Shown here one piece after another: positions 24,203-36,720 of a stretch of DNA of 64,000 bases. Source of the stretch: Cylicocyclus nassatus (Eukaryota > Nematoda > Chromadorea > Rhabditida > Strongylidae); the NCBI GenBank assembly GCA_958299035.1, contig CATQJL010000112.1, forward strand, positions 54,355,140 through 54,419,139, written 5' to 3'. The translations under genes were made by a program, and so were the position numbers. Position 1 is the stretch's first letter. The number at the start of each line of letters is the position of its first letter. The notes under the pieces are model-generated. The model was given only the letters and a program-made list of their open reading frames with translations. It searched no databases and was not told where the DNA came from.

Positions 24203-26966
24203 ATGTATCCTCCAGTGCAAAACGATGGCCCCTCAAGTCCAAAGATGAGTGGACTAAGAGCTCGGATGCAACAGCATGCTCAGACATTAGCTGCTCAGCA
24301 GGCTGAAGATGGATCACAACGATTGCCATTGAGGTAATTTGGCTATACTAATGTAATTCAGCAATCATTAGTGCAGGGTGCACACCTTAGGGAAACTTGC
24401 TCTCACGAGTAAAGATGGAACGTGACGGTTTCATACTGTTCGTATAATTAGGTTGTCTACCATAATGATAGGTTATGTGGCAAACTGAGTGAACATGAAA
24501 ATGGCTAAAAAGTGAACATATTTTATAGCGCTCGATTCCGGCTTAATGACAATTATATTCGACCATTGGATCGCAGATTACACTATGACAACTGATCGAC
24601 TGATCAGTCGCTAACACAGAAGTTATTCGCTGCGTCATAGTAGAAAAAATAACAGACTCTTAAAAACAACATTGAAGAAAACGAGGATTTTGCAACCTTA
24701 GCAATCAATCAATGCAATTAGCCCACCTCTTGACCCCTAACTTAAAACGAATTTACAACTGTATTCATGTTTATTTTAAAGTTTATTATACGAATGAGGG
24801 ACTCTTCAATCTTTTGGTTAGATATTTCTCATGTGAAAATGTAATCGACTTCTAAAATTTGACCCCTAACTCAATAGGAACAGGTTAAACCATGTAATTT
24901 GGATTCTCTCTTTGAAACTTTTGAATCTTTTTGGACGAAGTCCCAAAAACTGTTTGGCACCCACCTGCCGCGGTAGCAGTGATGTAGCAATTTTTTAAGG
25001 TTCCATATAAGCGAGGGGAACTGAAAATTTTGTCAAGTTCCTTTGAAACATCAAATTACTGCGATGAAAGATATTCTTTACAGGGCCGAATCACGAGCTA
25101 CAGTCGCAATGCTCGCTCCAGCTGTGCATATCATGCATCAGGTACAAGCTAATCTTGTCTGTTTTCATTATATCGCTAATAATTTCCCATGTCTCCATGT
25201 GCTTAGTGTAATATAGCTCGCGTGCTCAAAGAGTTTTTTCCTTGTTACAAAACTATGTGTATAAAAGTCGTTGGACGTCTAAGCGCCAGATATTTTTCCG
25301 CTTTTTCCTTTTATTTTAATCTTAGCACTTCTTTCCTCAAAATAGCAGCAGTTCTGTTCTTTTTTCCTGATATCATTCATTTGATACTCTCCAGCCGCCA
25401 TACCTTCAATTTGATACATCTGTCTTCATTTACAGTGTAGGAAGTTTGATTTTTGCTGGAGAAGCATAAGAAACATTTATCATACGTATAATTCACAAGA
25501 GCTATTTTATAAATGAAGATGAAAAATTTGGGGTAAAAGTTTAATCGAACTAGAAATGCACCTTATGGTCCAAGGACTATTGAGTAAAAGTGCCACGCTT
25601 CAGCATCACAAGTGGCAGACACTATTTGGTTACCGATATTAGCCAGTGCATTGTGGATAGATTGTCTTTACAGAACAAAACGCTAATACTTGCTAGAACT
25701 TTTGTTGTCTGAAGGAAAGTTTTGAGGTTCGAGATAGAGTGCGCGGCGCAGGCGGTGTAGGCGACGTACGCAGCATACGCTCCATATGTTAGCCCGTATG
25801 CGAACGCAACGTACTTACGCCGCCTCCAACTCTAACCCCTTGTATTCTACAAAAAACGAAAGCATATGTAGACTTTCCAAAACAAAGATCGTTTTGCAAT
25901 CATTGAAACTAATGGTAAACACTTTATTTCATTGCATGAGTGCACAAATCTCCACTATTCTAGGTATGGAGAGGAATGGCATGGGTGACGGATGGAATTG
26001 AAGACGAGGAGGAAGAAAATCAGGGAGATAGGCTGGAGCAGGTAGGAGTTTTTGTACTATCATAACATCTGGCGGCGAATTTTTGCCTTATAATCAGGGA
26101 TAGGAGACGTGGCACCAGGATTTTGAAGAAGAAATGCGCAATGATTTTGCAAAGGAAAAAGTTACGACATGCTCTTGTGGTATAGGGAAAAAACAAAAAT
26201 AGGTAAAATTACAACTGAATACTAAACAACGCTGAAAACACATTCGACAGAAATAATAATAGCACTGTTGCAGTGGCTGCATGTTGTCTTCAGCACACTG
26301 CTGCGCGCTGGGAGCTGAATTGCTCCACTATTTAAAGTTTTTGGGGCTGAATTTAATGGAGTGGAATTCGCAAAAAGCTTTCTTTATTAGTCGTAGCAGA
26401 TTCACACTGCCTAAGCCCTTAATCTACATCATTCATTTGATTTTTATATTACACCTTCTTATTCGCTATACTTGGTAGAACAAATTTTTTTAAACTGTGC
26501 AAAGGACAACGTGTAACAACATTTGTACTCCCAAAACAATGTCCACCTCGCCTGTATGCCGAGCCACGGTAAAAACATGGAGCATTTTTGGTGATATTAT
26601 TATGTCATTTAGACATAAAAACAAGATATTACTAGAGGTCAAATTGCAACATAATTTCCTCCTCGCGAGTTTTTGAGGCAGACACATCAATGGAAAATAG
26701 CGTTACTGTGGTTGTGTTTCTCAAAGTCTTCATTCAGAGCATCTCAAAATATTCTTTCAGGGTCTTGGCGATCCCTCCAGCAGTAGCAGCAGCGGAGGAG
26801 GTCCAATGAAACGATTGTCGACTATAGCTGAAACCAGCTCCAATGCCAAAGAAATAGTAAGAAGCTCTGGAAAAAAAATCTTGCGCTATTTTTGCTTTTT
26901 CAGTTACAAGACCTTATCGAAGAAATAAGCAGCGAATTCAGCTCAAAAAACGATGTCACTCTCTAA
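24203..26966 (+). CDS. gene 2 of the operon-like pair; unrecognised small acidic, Ser-rich protein (5 exons)
   Basis: Exons 24203-24333 (trans-spliced leader probably at 24199/24200), 25084-25141, 25964-26041, 26761-26856 and 26904-26966 join in phase with good sites (G|GTAATT...TTTACAG, GTACAAG...ATTCTAG, GTAGGAG...TTTCAG, GTAAGAAG...TTTTTCAG). The introns are 750, 822, 719 and 47 bases. The roughly 141-residue product starts MYPPVQNDGPSSPKMSG and has a Gln/Ala-rich helical part (RMQQHAQTLAAQQAEDG, residues about 21-37). It then has a segment with VAMLAPAVHIMHQVW, an acidic run (DGIEDEEEENQGD, about 73-85), a Ser/Gly run (PSSSSSSGGG) and an acidic C-terminal helix (EILQDLIEEISSEFSS). It has no signal peptide or membrane span. 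It is possibly an adaptor or scaffold subunit by composition only. The family was not recognised. Exon 3 is in phase on both sides and could be optional. Confidence 0.65.
25745..25832. repeat. small G+C-rich foldback in intron 2 of gene 2
   Basis: GGCGGTGTAGGCGACGTACG is followed by CATACGCTCC and, beyond a short loop, CGTATGCGAACGCAACGTAC and TTACGCCGCC. The two sides pair imperfectly over about 40 bases. It is markedly more G+C-rich than the intron around it. It is probably a small inserted repeat and has no obvious function. Confidence 0.5.
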
Positions 26967-27211
26967 GCAAATTCTCAACGCCTCTAATTCTCAGGGAACT
27001 TCAGCCTGCCGCTACCCTTGCTTCACTTGGACTTGAAATCGTCACGGGTCTCTTATTGCTCATGTTTTTCTGACGTTTTCTGCTGCACCCACACCTTTTT
27101 ATCACTGAAATCGCTTCTGAGAGAGGATGGAAGAGATTGCTGCACATCTTTCAAAAGCTTGGTTGTGACTTATTAGATAGAAAATCAAAGGCTTTCAGCA
27201 AAAACACTCAT

Positions 27212-28236
27212 AAAAAAGCGGGACCATAGTGCATTTGAAAAATCGCGTCCTTTCTATGATTTTGTTCTCAGGACTTATGCAGTACATCCCCGCTGGGGAG
27301 GGGAGGTGTTCTAAGATATCTCGCTATTCTAGGTATATTTCTTCTTTCTTCTCTGTCTTGATTATGAAGGTTCTCATACTCTTATTCCTGCGCGTAATGA
27401 ATGCCAGGTTACTGCCATACAAGATCGGTTTTTTTGCCATTTTGTGTGATCCCCTGGGAATTCCCTGGGAATCTCCAGGGGATCATCTCATTTACAAAGT
27501 GATTTATCCTCCCTGAGAAGTCAATGAAACATGCAAGATTGTACCGAGGATAGGCACTGCTAAGCATGTTTTCGACAGGAAAAATGGAATCTGAAGATTG
27601 TGAATTTTTCGATATTCCCTAGCTCGCGAGGTTCATCGAAAATTTCGATATCCTGACATTTTACTTATTTCTACTATAAAGATGTTTAGCAGTCCCGCAG
27701 TATATCCTCAGTACAATTTTGCAGCATTTTCATTGAGTTTTCACGAAGATAAATGACTTTGAAAATATGAGGTGAACCCCTGGGGATCCCCAGGGGATCA
27801 GATGATTATAATAGAAATGATGATGATTATAGTAGAACTAAGTAAAATCTCAGAATATCAAATTCTTCGGTAATCTCTAGCTCGCGAGCCAGTCATCTCT
27901 TCTGTCGAAAATATGCTTAGCAGTGCCGTAGTATATCCTCAGTACAATTTTACAGCTTTTTCATTGACTTCTCAGGATAAATCACTTTGAAAATGAAAGG
28001 TGCTCCTTTAGGGATTCCCATGGGATCCCCAGAGAATCACACAAAATGGCAAAAACCAATCTTGTATGGCAATAACCTGACATTCATTATGCGCAGGTAT
28101 AAGAGTATGAGAAACTTCAAAAGCAAGATAGAGGAAGAGAAGAAAGAATCGTAAAGTAGCGAGATATGACGCATCCCCTCTTAGATCCCCTCCCCAGCGG
28201 GGATGTACGCGCATACGGGCCTAAGTCTCGCTTTTT
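27212..28236. mobile_element. large foldback element (ATCCCCGCTGGGG arms)
   Basis: Two long arms (about 27278-27590 and 27890-28210) are complementary. The landmark pairs are ATCCCCGCTGGGGAGGGG (27287) with CCCCTCCCCAGCGGGGAT (28187), CTGCCATACAAGATCGG with CCAATCTTGTATGGCAATA, and CTGCTAAGCATGTTTTCGAC with GTCGAAAATATGCTTAGCAG. Outer ends are AAAAAGCGGGAC and GTCTCGCTTTTT; the left end carries about 48 extra bases. Inside lie nested palindromes such as CCTGGGGATCCCCAGG (27779). No transposase is visible. A related copy is at 38889-39460. The TSD is unclear, so the superfamily is not assigned. Confidence 0.8.
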
Positions 28237-31200
28237 AGTGGAAATTTCTATGCACCACCTACTCTTCCAAGCAAACGTTCTACTGGCTTTATTTGTGTGT
28301 GCCTTAATCTATTGCCTTATCCGCAGTGTGCATTGTTTCATAGATGCTAGCTTCATTCCTGCCTCAAATTTTATTTGTCAAATGCTCATGTCGATGAATG
28401 TATGAAATTTCTAGAGTGCAGTTGATTATGTCATACACAAGCTGGAATATGATAGGCTCAAAATGTTCTTGAGTTTTCAATCACGAAACTCTAGTTCTGT
28501 ATCTTTCAATCGAACAGAACGAAGACTTACTTTAGTATATTCAATTCTGCCTAACCTCCACTAAACTTTCATCCTAAGATTGTAGCTGTGGCTTTGACTT
28601 AACAGTTGGACAACAAGGAAATGTGACGCAAACTTTGCATATTTTACATATATGACTGCTCCAATTATACGTACTTGGATAAGTAACGTAAGATAAGTGG
28701 AAGAAAACTCTTACTGAGCGGCGATTTTCTCACTTTTTTCAATAATCAGGATGTCCCATAATCTTTTTTACCTTTTTTACCTTCTACCACAACAACTTAT
28801 ATTCTTCTGGTTTCAAATAAGTTCTGCAGTGCTCATGACAAAACAAAGTAAGCCCTATAAGATAGCACCAAGTATATGCCCAAAGTTTGTTCTACATAAA
28901 GTTCGAAGCCGAAATCTATGATAGCCTATATGCCGAAAATGTCGAGAAAAAAAATCATATCTGCTTCTACTCTCTGCATCTGATATTTACCTGTATTACT
29001 TACTTTTTCTTTGGCTAAAACTTTAAAACAAACTTACACCAAAATAGGCCAGAAATACAGAAAAGTCGTCTTTTTCGTGACTTTTTGCGCTAAATTTGAT
29101 ACGTCTTAAAAACTATTGCCTGTGAAAGCCCAAAAAAAAATCATAGTTCTACTTTGAAATGTTCATACTGTAGATTCACCTGCGAGAGGGCAGCCCAGCG
29201 CAGCTTTAGCAAATCACAGACAATAACTCGTTGTGGAAGAGAGTTCATTGCCTATGTAAGTAGGAAGTTTGTAATTTTTTTGAAAGGAGTTAAAATTTTT
29301 TTCCCGACTTGTTCAGCATTTAGATTCTCTTAGATGTCGTCTTCTGATTTTATGTAGAACGAGCTTCGAGCAAACTTTTGGTGCTACCTTGTAGAACTTT
29401 CTTTGCTCTGTGGCATGATGCCGCAAGACGCCGCTGCAGGCAGATGTCTCCTTGAGACATTAACTTCAACTTTATTCGTGAATAAGATCACCGCCGTAGA
29501 AAAGGCTGGCTCAGTTGTGGCAGAGCAATGGCAGCAGATGACGACCGTCTGCTGGCTCGACAGTGGAAATGTTGGCATGTTTGCAATTTCGTACACTTCT
29601 CCAATAACCAAAGTACCCATTTTCCATTCTGGGTGGTGTTAAGTCGTATGATTGAAAAAGAAAATCTAAATATGGAAAAAAAATTATACTGTGAGTGGTA
29701 GATATAGTTCGGCAGCAAAGACTACTAAATGGCTCTTGGCCCATTGTATGATGCTTCTCTGGCAGTTGAATCTTCTCAGCAATCGTGATCTCACATGAGA
29801 AATAACATACCTTGGCGGGTGCGAGTCAATGTACCGTCAATTTCATGTCGTCTAAGAACCCAATGAAATCCGACTCTATCAGTGTCATTCGTAAATTTAC
29901 GAACGCATAACATAACGTATACTTTCCGCAACCTTAAATAAAATTGATTGCAAGGTAGGCATGCATTATAGAAAGTACTTAAACGGCGGACTTTCTGGAG
30001 AAGCTGAAAAAAAGAAGGGTGTTAACGACGTGCATATAAGCGCTCGAAGATGGACTGCTAAACCTCCGCTCCGGCAGCACAGACACACGTACCATGTATG
30101 TAAGCCCTCTGCAAATACTTAAAATTTTGAGGCCAACTCCGTCAGATGAATGTTCTTGAAGGCAGCGTTCAAGCAGATTTTGCATTTCCATCTGTTTGCA
30201 TGTTTTTGGCCTTCTCGACCCGTAGATGCCGAATCTGAGCTTTAAAAGGGGTGAAAAGGCCTTTTCCGGGGTGTTTTTCTCAATTTCCAAAAGGCAGCTC
30301 GGACGAGAATTTTCAAAGGAAAGTCGGGAGGCCCTGGCACGAAGACCCTGCTGCCTGTAAATTTGGCTTTGTGTAGCATGCACAATGCGGGAAAGCGGTT
30401 GGGGGGTCCCGCGCCGTCTAGCGGAGAATACTCGTCCGAACAAGTGTTAAGGGAGCGAAGGGAGGAAGGGGAGCGGCGCTTGGGCCGCCCCCTTGCTTTG
30501 CAGAGTTCACATTTTCGGCGCGGAGTTGCTGTTTTGATTCACTTGAGAGGCTTCTTATCCATTTGTGTCAAAATCTGAGGTAGGTCAATCTTCCGAGCCG
30601 CTGCCCTTAACCCCAACCTCGAATTATCGATCTTTTGAGGATATCAGGGCTTTTATGTCGATGAAACCGGTACACAAGCTCATCTACATTTTCTGACAGA
30701 GAAATATACGTGAAGTTGCCAAGCGTTGTGCCTGTTCCCATTTCTGAGGTTCGCCATTTTAAATTCAAACAGGCTGCTTGAGCAGCAGCATCAATTTTCA
30801 GAGTAGAGTTGATAAACTTGTTTAGGCGGTTTGACAAGTCTATCAACATGAAGAAGCTATTTGAGAAGCTCATTCAAAATGAGGTAGTGTGACGGAGAAA
30901 TATTGCATGAGTAGGTCTTTCGACCCTCACGTTTTCAATGGGAAAGCGTTGATCTGCAAGGGCACACTCAAAACTTGATCTTTGCCATTTTTGCAGTTGT
31001 GGTTCTCCTCAGCACGATGTTCCACCTCTTTGCTGTCCAAAGAGATTTTGATCTAATTGATTATGGTAGAATTTGTAGCGCATGCGACCATCATGATATC
31101 CCGACATATGTGTTATCCACTTGCGCTGAGCGGAAGCGAAGTCGTCGGTTTGACGGAGATTCCCATGCAGGTTTATCGTCCTGTATCGTTGATTTTACTG

Positions 31201-32639
31201 CTATGAAAACCTGCCAAATAACACAAAGCTTCTCCGCTATATCGATGTTGAGAAGTGCACGAAGCTGGATTACCGCTGCAATGGTAGACGTCGTTAGCAC
31301 AGATTCACAATGTGACGATAAGGCAAGACGAACCGCAATGATAGCTACAAAATACAATCTTGCCGATTTGTTGTTTCATATACAAAAGGAATCCAAGTGA
31401 GTGACCGAATCCGTTTCTGACGCTTGCTTGCGACTTCTTTTTGCTCCTGCTATTGCACAAATAGATCTCCGATTGGACACAGTATTTAGAATATAGAACA
31501 CTAGAAAGCATAATCGTAAAAGCATAATAAAAATTTTTTTGTTTAGTCGAGTGATAAAGTTGATTAAGACTGACCAAAATAAAGGGTAGTTGTTGGGGGG
31601 GGGGCTCTCAAGGTAGAGAGTAAAAATGAGAAGCCCAGAGTGACGATGACCTGCAAAACAAAACTTAAAACCAACCAAACTCGTGATCGATCGATATGTA
31701 CAATCAATATGATTTGAGCCCGAAGTGACGGGAAACCACTAGTTGGCTTCCTGTCAGGTGTGCTGATCTCGGTGCATAGGAACTACGGTATCTAGTATCA
31801 TCGGCCTACTCGATGGTAACTAGCTACGCGTTTTCGACACCTTCCCAGCAATGTCAGTTGTGCAGTCATCCATAGGTTGTCGTTCCGCATTCACAATAAT
31901 GTTGCGGTAGTAATTGAACGTTAAAGGTGTAGTTCGTAGGTTCTGTTAGCATACTGATTGTTGGGTGCAATCAGTGTTAATTCCAAATTTTATGATTCCA
32001 TAATCAATGTATTAGCCTGTGTTATTGCTGTAAACACTGTTCTATGTGTTGTGTTTGTTCTGAGATGTTAAGACATCGTTCAATGAAAAAAAGGAAAAGA
32101 GTAATAAGTGGTAGCAAAAGATGGTCAAGTGAATATGTACAGTATGTGCTGAAACTTGACAACGTCTTGTTCTATAGTAACTTTCACTCAGTTCAGATGG
32201 AAATTGGAATGGCGGGAGTCCGCTTCGCAACGATTCGCGCCGTTCTGCAGTCTGCGTCTCTTCATTCTATCTAACTCGCTGAGCCAGTGGCGGTGCGGAC
32301 GCGCTGCTCCGCTTGGAATGTATGCCTTCTCCGGGTTGAAAAAGAGAGTACCTCGCCATTGGTGAGGCGTTTTGTGTATTGCGGGGTCCCCTGTAACAAC
32401 TGCCGAAAAAACAAAGTGACATGCAATCGGCGAAAGGCGGTTGACGAATACCAGCGACAATGATAAGAAGGTGATAGTTATAGCTACTGACATTAAGATA
32501 AGCCATAAGTTATAGCTATTGACATTGAAATGAGCCATACATTAAAAATTTCGCGATTATTCGTTTAAAGTGACCATATGACCTCCTCCCACTGCGAAAC
32601 GAGAGTGATAATTTTGCAGACAAAAGGCAAAACCGCGCT
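28237..32639. other. long stretch without a firmly supported gene
   Basis: Two places hold coding-like frames on both strands at once, so the strand cannot be decided: 29384-29642 and 30975-31400. A minus-strand frame at 30607-30873 begins MSFSNSFFMLIDLSNRL and lacks splice support. A G+C-rich CpG-containing patch lies at 30300-30520, and a G run is at about 31595-31604. CAGTGGCGGTGCGGAC at 32284 resembles a transposon end but lacks a partner. Confidence 0.35.
29403..29642. CDS. possible exon, strand unresolved
   Basis: Both strands are open across about 235 bases. The + strand reads GSVVAEQWQQMTTVCWLDSG and VGMFAISYTSPITKVPIF. The minus strand reads MGTLVIGEVYEIANMPTF and TEPAFSTAVILFTNKVEV. 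The base composition is more even than the surrounding AT-rich DNA, which hints at present or former coding. No convincing acceptor-donor pair brackets either frame, and neither product was recognised. Confidence 0.2.
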
Positions 32640-33498
32640 ATCACGAAGTCCCCCCCTGACTTTTGAAAATTTCACGAAGTCCCCTTTGACCCTTGATCTA
32701 CCCCCCCCTCCGATCTTTGGTGGATCCTTGCACTTAGTTCTTGACAAAACCATTTACCTGCTGCGAGCTGCGAATCTCGCCATTTCAGGTCAAACTCACA
32801 AAGAAAACCACAAAATCCATAAAATTTTGCTTCATAAAGTCCTACATGGTCACAGAACGATATAGACCAAGAGCTGAAGAAAGAAGAAAAAAAGAAAGAA
32901 AAGGGAAGAAATGATCAAAATATTGAAGAAAAAACTAGAGAAAATGAAAATTCAAAAGAAGGGGATGCAGAAAGGTTGACGCGGGGCGCGATATCTAATA
33001 AGGCGACTTTCGAAAAAAGAGTATAAAAAACGACGGACAGGGGTGATATGAAAATGTTTTTATGCGCAGGGATAGATTTTGGCAGGGGCACCCGTCCACG
33101 CCAAAAAGATCCAAAACTCATGTGAAGTGACGAAAATATATGCTCCAAACGATCTCAGAGCGTCTGGTGGCCGTTCGGAGACGATCTAATTTGGAAAAGG
33201 TATTACTTCACATAAGCTTCCAAATCTTTTTACATAATCCTTCCGCAAATAATTTTCTAAGTATGTAGTTCTATCTTGGTGTCATATGATTCTGTGTGCG
33301 CTGCAAACAAGTAATTTGTTTATTTTAGCCTTGCTTTCAAATCGCGTGCACTTTTCGCCATGCAGGATAGAGCATGTCGATCATGTGATAACCTGTTCGA
33401 AAAGCTCTCGGCCCCGAGTCGTCAAAAACGAAATCCCCTTTGCTTTTGCTCCAAAAACGAAGTCCAGCCTGCTTCCAGACGATCTGTGCCGGGCCCTG
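32640..33498 (+). mobile_element. hAT-like non-autonomous element, copy C (left end lost)
   Basis: Collinear with copies A and B from ATCACGAAGTCC / CGAAGTCCCCTTTGACC at the left to GACGATCTGTGCCGGGCCCTG at 33498. The outermost left ~35 bases (CAGGGCCCGGCACGAGTCGG) are missing or diverged, so no TSD can be tested. The frames at 33286-33567 and 33360-33773 overlap it and are artefacts. Confidence 0.75.
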
Positions 33499-34699
33499 CT
33501 GTTGACTATAATATGTGTGGAAAGGGATGCAGAGAGGACTCTACTCTTTTCTGGACAACTCGGGTAGCGGTGAATCTAGCACATACAAAACAATCTATTT
33601 TTGCGAATCGCATATCAAATGCGCGTTTGACTATTCTTATTCAAAGTTGTCAATTAGCTCATAAGGAAAATATTAGCTCTTTTTTCAAAATCCCAAGGAT
33701 TCCTCGCGCGATCTCAGCCTCGTTGGGATTTGGCAATACTCCAGCTGTTCAACTCATTCTAAGCGCATTCTGAGCAATCAAAGTAAGGAGCAATTTATCG
33801 GCCTGCGGAAGTTGTACAAGAGAGAAAAGATTTGGCAGGTTGCCATTTCGCGTGACGACTATTGCAGAACATAGCTGACTTCGCTAATATGCATAGTTCG
33901 ACTCAATCGTCATGGTGCAAGGAGTAGTTATACACGATTCGTGACACGCAAACACTGAGCGCCGTTTCGTCCGGCCAGAACAGTTCGTGTACGGAAGGAA
34001 CAGCAGATGGTAAGAGAAAAGAAACAGAGAGACGCTGTTACGCTCGCATTCTTTGCGTGCTGTGAATCGCCTATAAATTTTATCCTATTCAGACAATTAT
34101 TGCGAGCATCCGGGCCCCTACCGTCGGAGCCCTGGCCCTGCTGGACGCCACAATTCTTACACGCTAAAAGCAAAACGTTGCTCGCGTGAGATACGTCGCG
34201 GTGGTTGAGGTACCCTAGACGCTTTAGTCTTTGTTTATATAAGTCAGCTTATGGCTAGCAACGAAGTCGGTCTGCAATAGGGCCCTCGCCCAAATTTTGA
34301 TGTAGATCGTGACCTCTATGCGGGGGTTAGAAGAATAAGAACACGAGTTTATAGATTTCTATAAAAATATTTTCGCGTTTGCTGGTGCATATGGGACCAC
34401 CCGCGGACGCATATCGCGCATTCATTTTCATTTCATTTTCATTTTCATTTGTACGCTCAAGGCGTTCCAATACAAAATAAAAAAAACACAAAACACACAT
34501 CGAGAAGTTTAATACAGCGGAATAGGCGATAAACGAATGCAGACATCATCATATCAGTCCAAGCCTAATCCTAGTCAGACTAATATAATAAGAAAGACGA
34601 AACGGCTTGCGTTGAATATGTTGATAAGCTAATAGCTAAATATTTATAAAGATGTAGGCATTGATAGGCATTGATACTCATAACTCCAAAAGTTATAAC
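33499..34699. other. no gene seen
   Basis: Non-coding. An ATTTTC-type simple repeat (four-fold CATTTTCATTT) lies at about 34420-34450. An antiparallel frame pair at 33928-34189 is G+C-richer, but neither strand has splice support. Confidence 0.4.
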
Positions 34700-35951
34700 C
34701 AGGGTCAAGCAAGGGGTGTGGCACACGATCGCTGGTTACGACCCCCCCCCCCCTGATTGCTGTCTTAATAAGACCCCCCCCTGGACTATACCCTTAAGAT
34801 AGCATTACTTGGAGGCCCTGTCAAACATAATGGGCAGCATATCCATAATGAGCATGTCAATTAACCCCTGTAGACAAAGTTTGAGCGAATTCTGAAGATT
34901 CAAGATACTAGGCTACCTAAGTGAAATGGTCAAATTCCCAACATGGTTAACTTTGTTTCAAAGGTGAATTAGCTACCCGTTTTCGCACTCAAGACAAAGC
35001 ACTACTCCTTCTTTGTCCACCTCAGGAATCCCGCTTCAGAAGACCTCCAAACTGTGGAATTAGAAGCCAACCAAAATCTCGTTTTTCCCATTTTTCGCAT
35101 TTGATCGCTGTGCTTTCACCAAATATTACTCAGAGCTAAGAAGACGAATCAGGCTCAAATCACTCCTGTGAAAACTAGGTGATCTAGGCTATCGATCCAT
35201 ATAAATACTGTCCGCTAAAAATGTTTTTTTGATATAGTTAATGGCCTGCGGCACCCCCCCTCAAAACCTGCGGCAGCCGCAGGTTTTGAGGGGGGGGGTG
35301 CCGCAGGCCATTAACTATATCAAAAAAACATTTTTAGCGGACAATATTTACATGAATTAATAGCCTAAACCTCGTAGATTCCATAGGGATGTTTTGAGCC
35401 TGATTCGTCTTCTTAGCTCTGAGTAATATTTGGTGAAAGCACAGCGATCAAAAGCGAAAAATGGGAAAAACGAGATTTTGGTTGGCTTCTAATTCAATAG
35501 TTTGGAGGTCTTCTGGAGCGGGATTCCTGAGGTGGACAAAGAAGGAGTAGTGCTTTGTATTGAGTGCAAGAAGAGGTAGCTTACTCACCGCTAAGATGAA
35601 GTTAATCATGTTTTAAATTACTGCTTTATACAAGGTTGTTTACTGCTCGGAGACCTCAGAGTTCGCTGAAACTTGGCGCATAGGGGTTATTCGACACGCG
35701 GATTACGACAATTATGCTTGATTAGAGGTACGGTAGGTTACGGTAGGCATACGGTATCTGCAAGTTTGTGTCGTTGAACTTGAATTTTGCAGGATTTCAA
35801 CAGCGCTCTCATCAAGTCAATTTAGTCACACAGCTTGTACGAGTGCTTTTGACCTTGGGTCGATACGACCCCCCCCTACCCACCCCCCCCCCCCCCCCTA
35901 ACGACCCCCCCCCCCCCCCCTGCGGCGTGCCGCACCCCCCGCTTTACCCTG
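34700..35951. mobile_element. 1.25-kb hAT-like foldback element with 8-base TSD
   Basis: Begins CAGGGTCAAGC...GGGGTGTGGCAC and ends GTGCCGCACCCCCCGC...TTTACCCTG. It is flanked by a perfect 8-base repeat GTTATAAC (34692-34699 and 35952-35959). Almost the whole length is self-complementary: the two halves pair from the termini, through AAAATCTCGTTTTTCCCATT / AATGGGAAAAACGAGATTTT, to the centre at about 35275. The central 35210-35341 is a nearly perfect hairpin that differs mainly in the length of a C/G run. There is no coding capacity for a transposase. It is a different family from the CAGGGCCCGGCAC elements despite the shared CAGGG end. The TSD is itself palindromic, so its exact edge could shift by a base or two. 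Confidence 0.88.
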
Positions 35952-36720
35952 GTTATAACTCCAAGGAGATGGGACCCATGCCCCCTCGTTGCCAGCGGAA
36001 CGATCTTTGTATTGAATATTCATCGTTTGATTGCCGGGACATCCGCGGGTTTCATTTAGGCACTTATTTTCGCATCTTCGAGTAGATTTCGGGAGCTTGG
36101 CGTGCGTTTATTCTACCACCCGCGGCATGGATGAAACTCGGGCGGCGCCATTCCGCGGGTGGTCGCCATAATTGTCTGTGTATGGATGCTTTTGATATAC
36201 ATGACAAGTAAGTCTAACGTTTTTCTTTCAAAGTTCTACTTTCACAGGGAATCTTCACCATCTTCACAAGGTGCACATTCGCAGAAAGTGCTCAAGTCCT
36301 TTTTGGCTTGATTTGAGACATATTCATTCCTATTTGTCTTGGTCCGAGTCCAACCGTCATCGTTTTCGAATTAGGTGTCAGAAAGTAAAAGTGCCTACTG
36401 TTCTAAAAATGTGTAATGATTCTAGGATAGCATGAGCAAACATAGGCAAGTGTTCAGACTCTTCATTTGTAGCAAATTTTCCGTTAGAAGTTTGTTTTTG
36501 GCTTTTCAGAGAATGCCAAATCGTGACTGGCATCAAGTTTGCTAGTCCTACATCTCAGTAGAATATCTTATCAAAGCTTATCCAACAGAATTTCTATCAG
36601 CTATGAAGAAATGGAAGGTGATTTTAATGTTTAGGTTGTCCGGAAAATAATGTCGCATCGTGTTTTAACATGCAGTATCGCGGCAGGGTGAGCACGGAAG
36701 TAAGTAATTGGGGTATCAAC

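Noticed and set aside
30975..31400. 141-codon + strand frame overlapped by minus-strand frames at 31091-31357 and 31305-31577
   Set aside because: The strands are equally open, and there are no convincing splice sites or family resemblance. It is left as possible decayed coding DNA.
32284..32400. CAGTGGCGGTGCGGAC resembling a CAGTGGCG-family end
   Set aside because: No matching right end, TSD or family interior follows.
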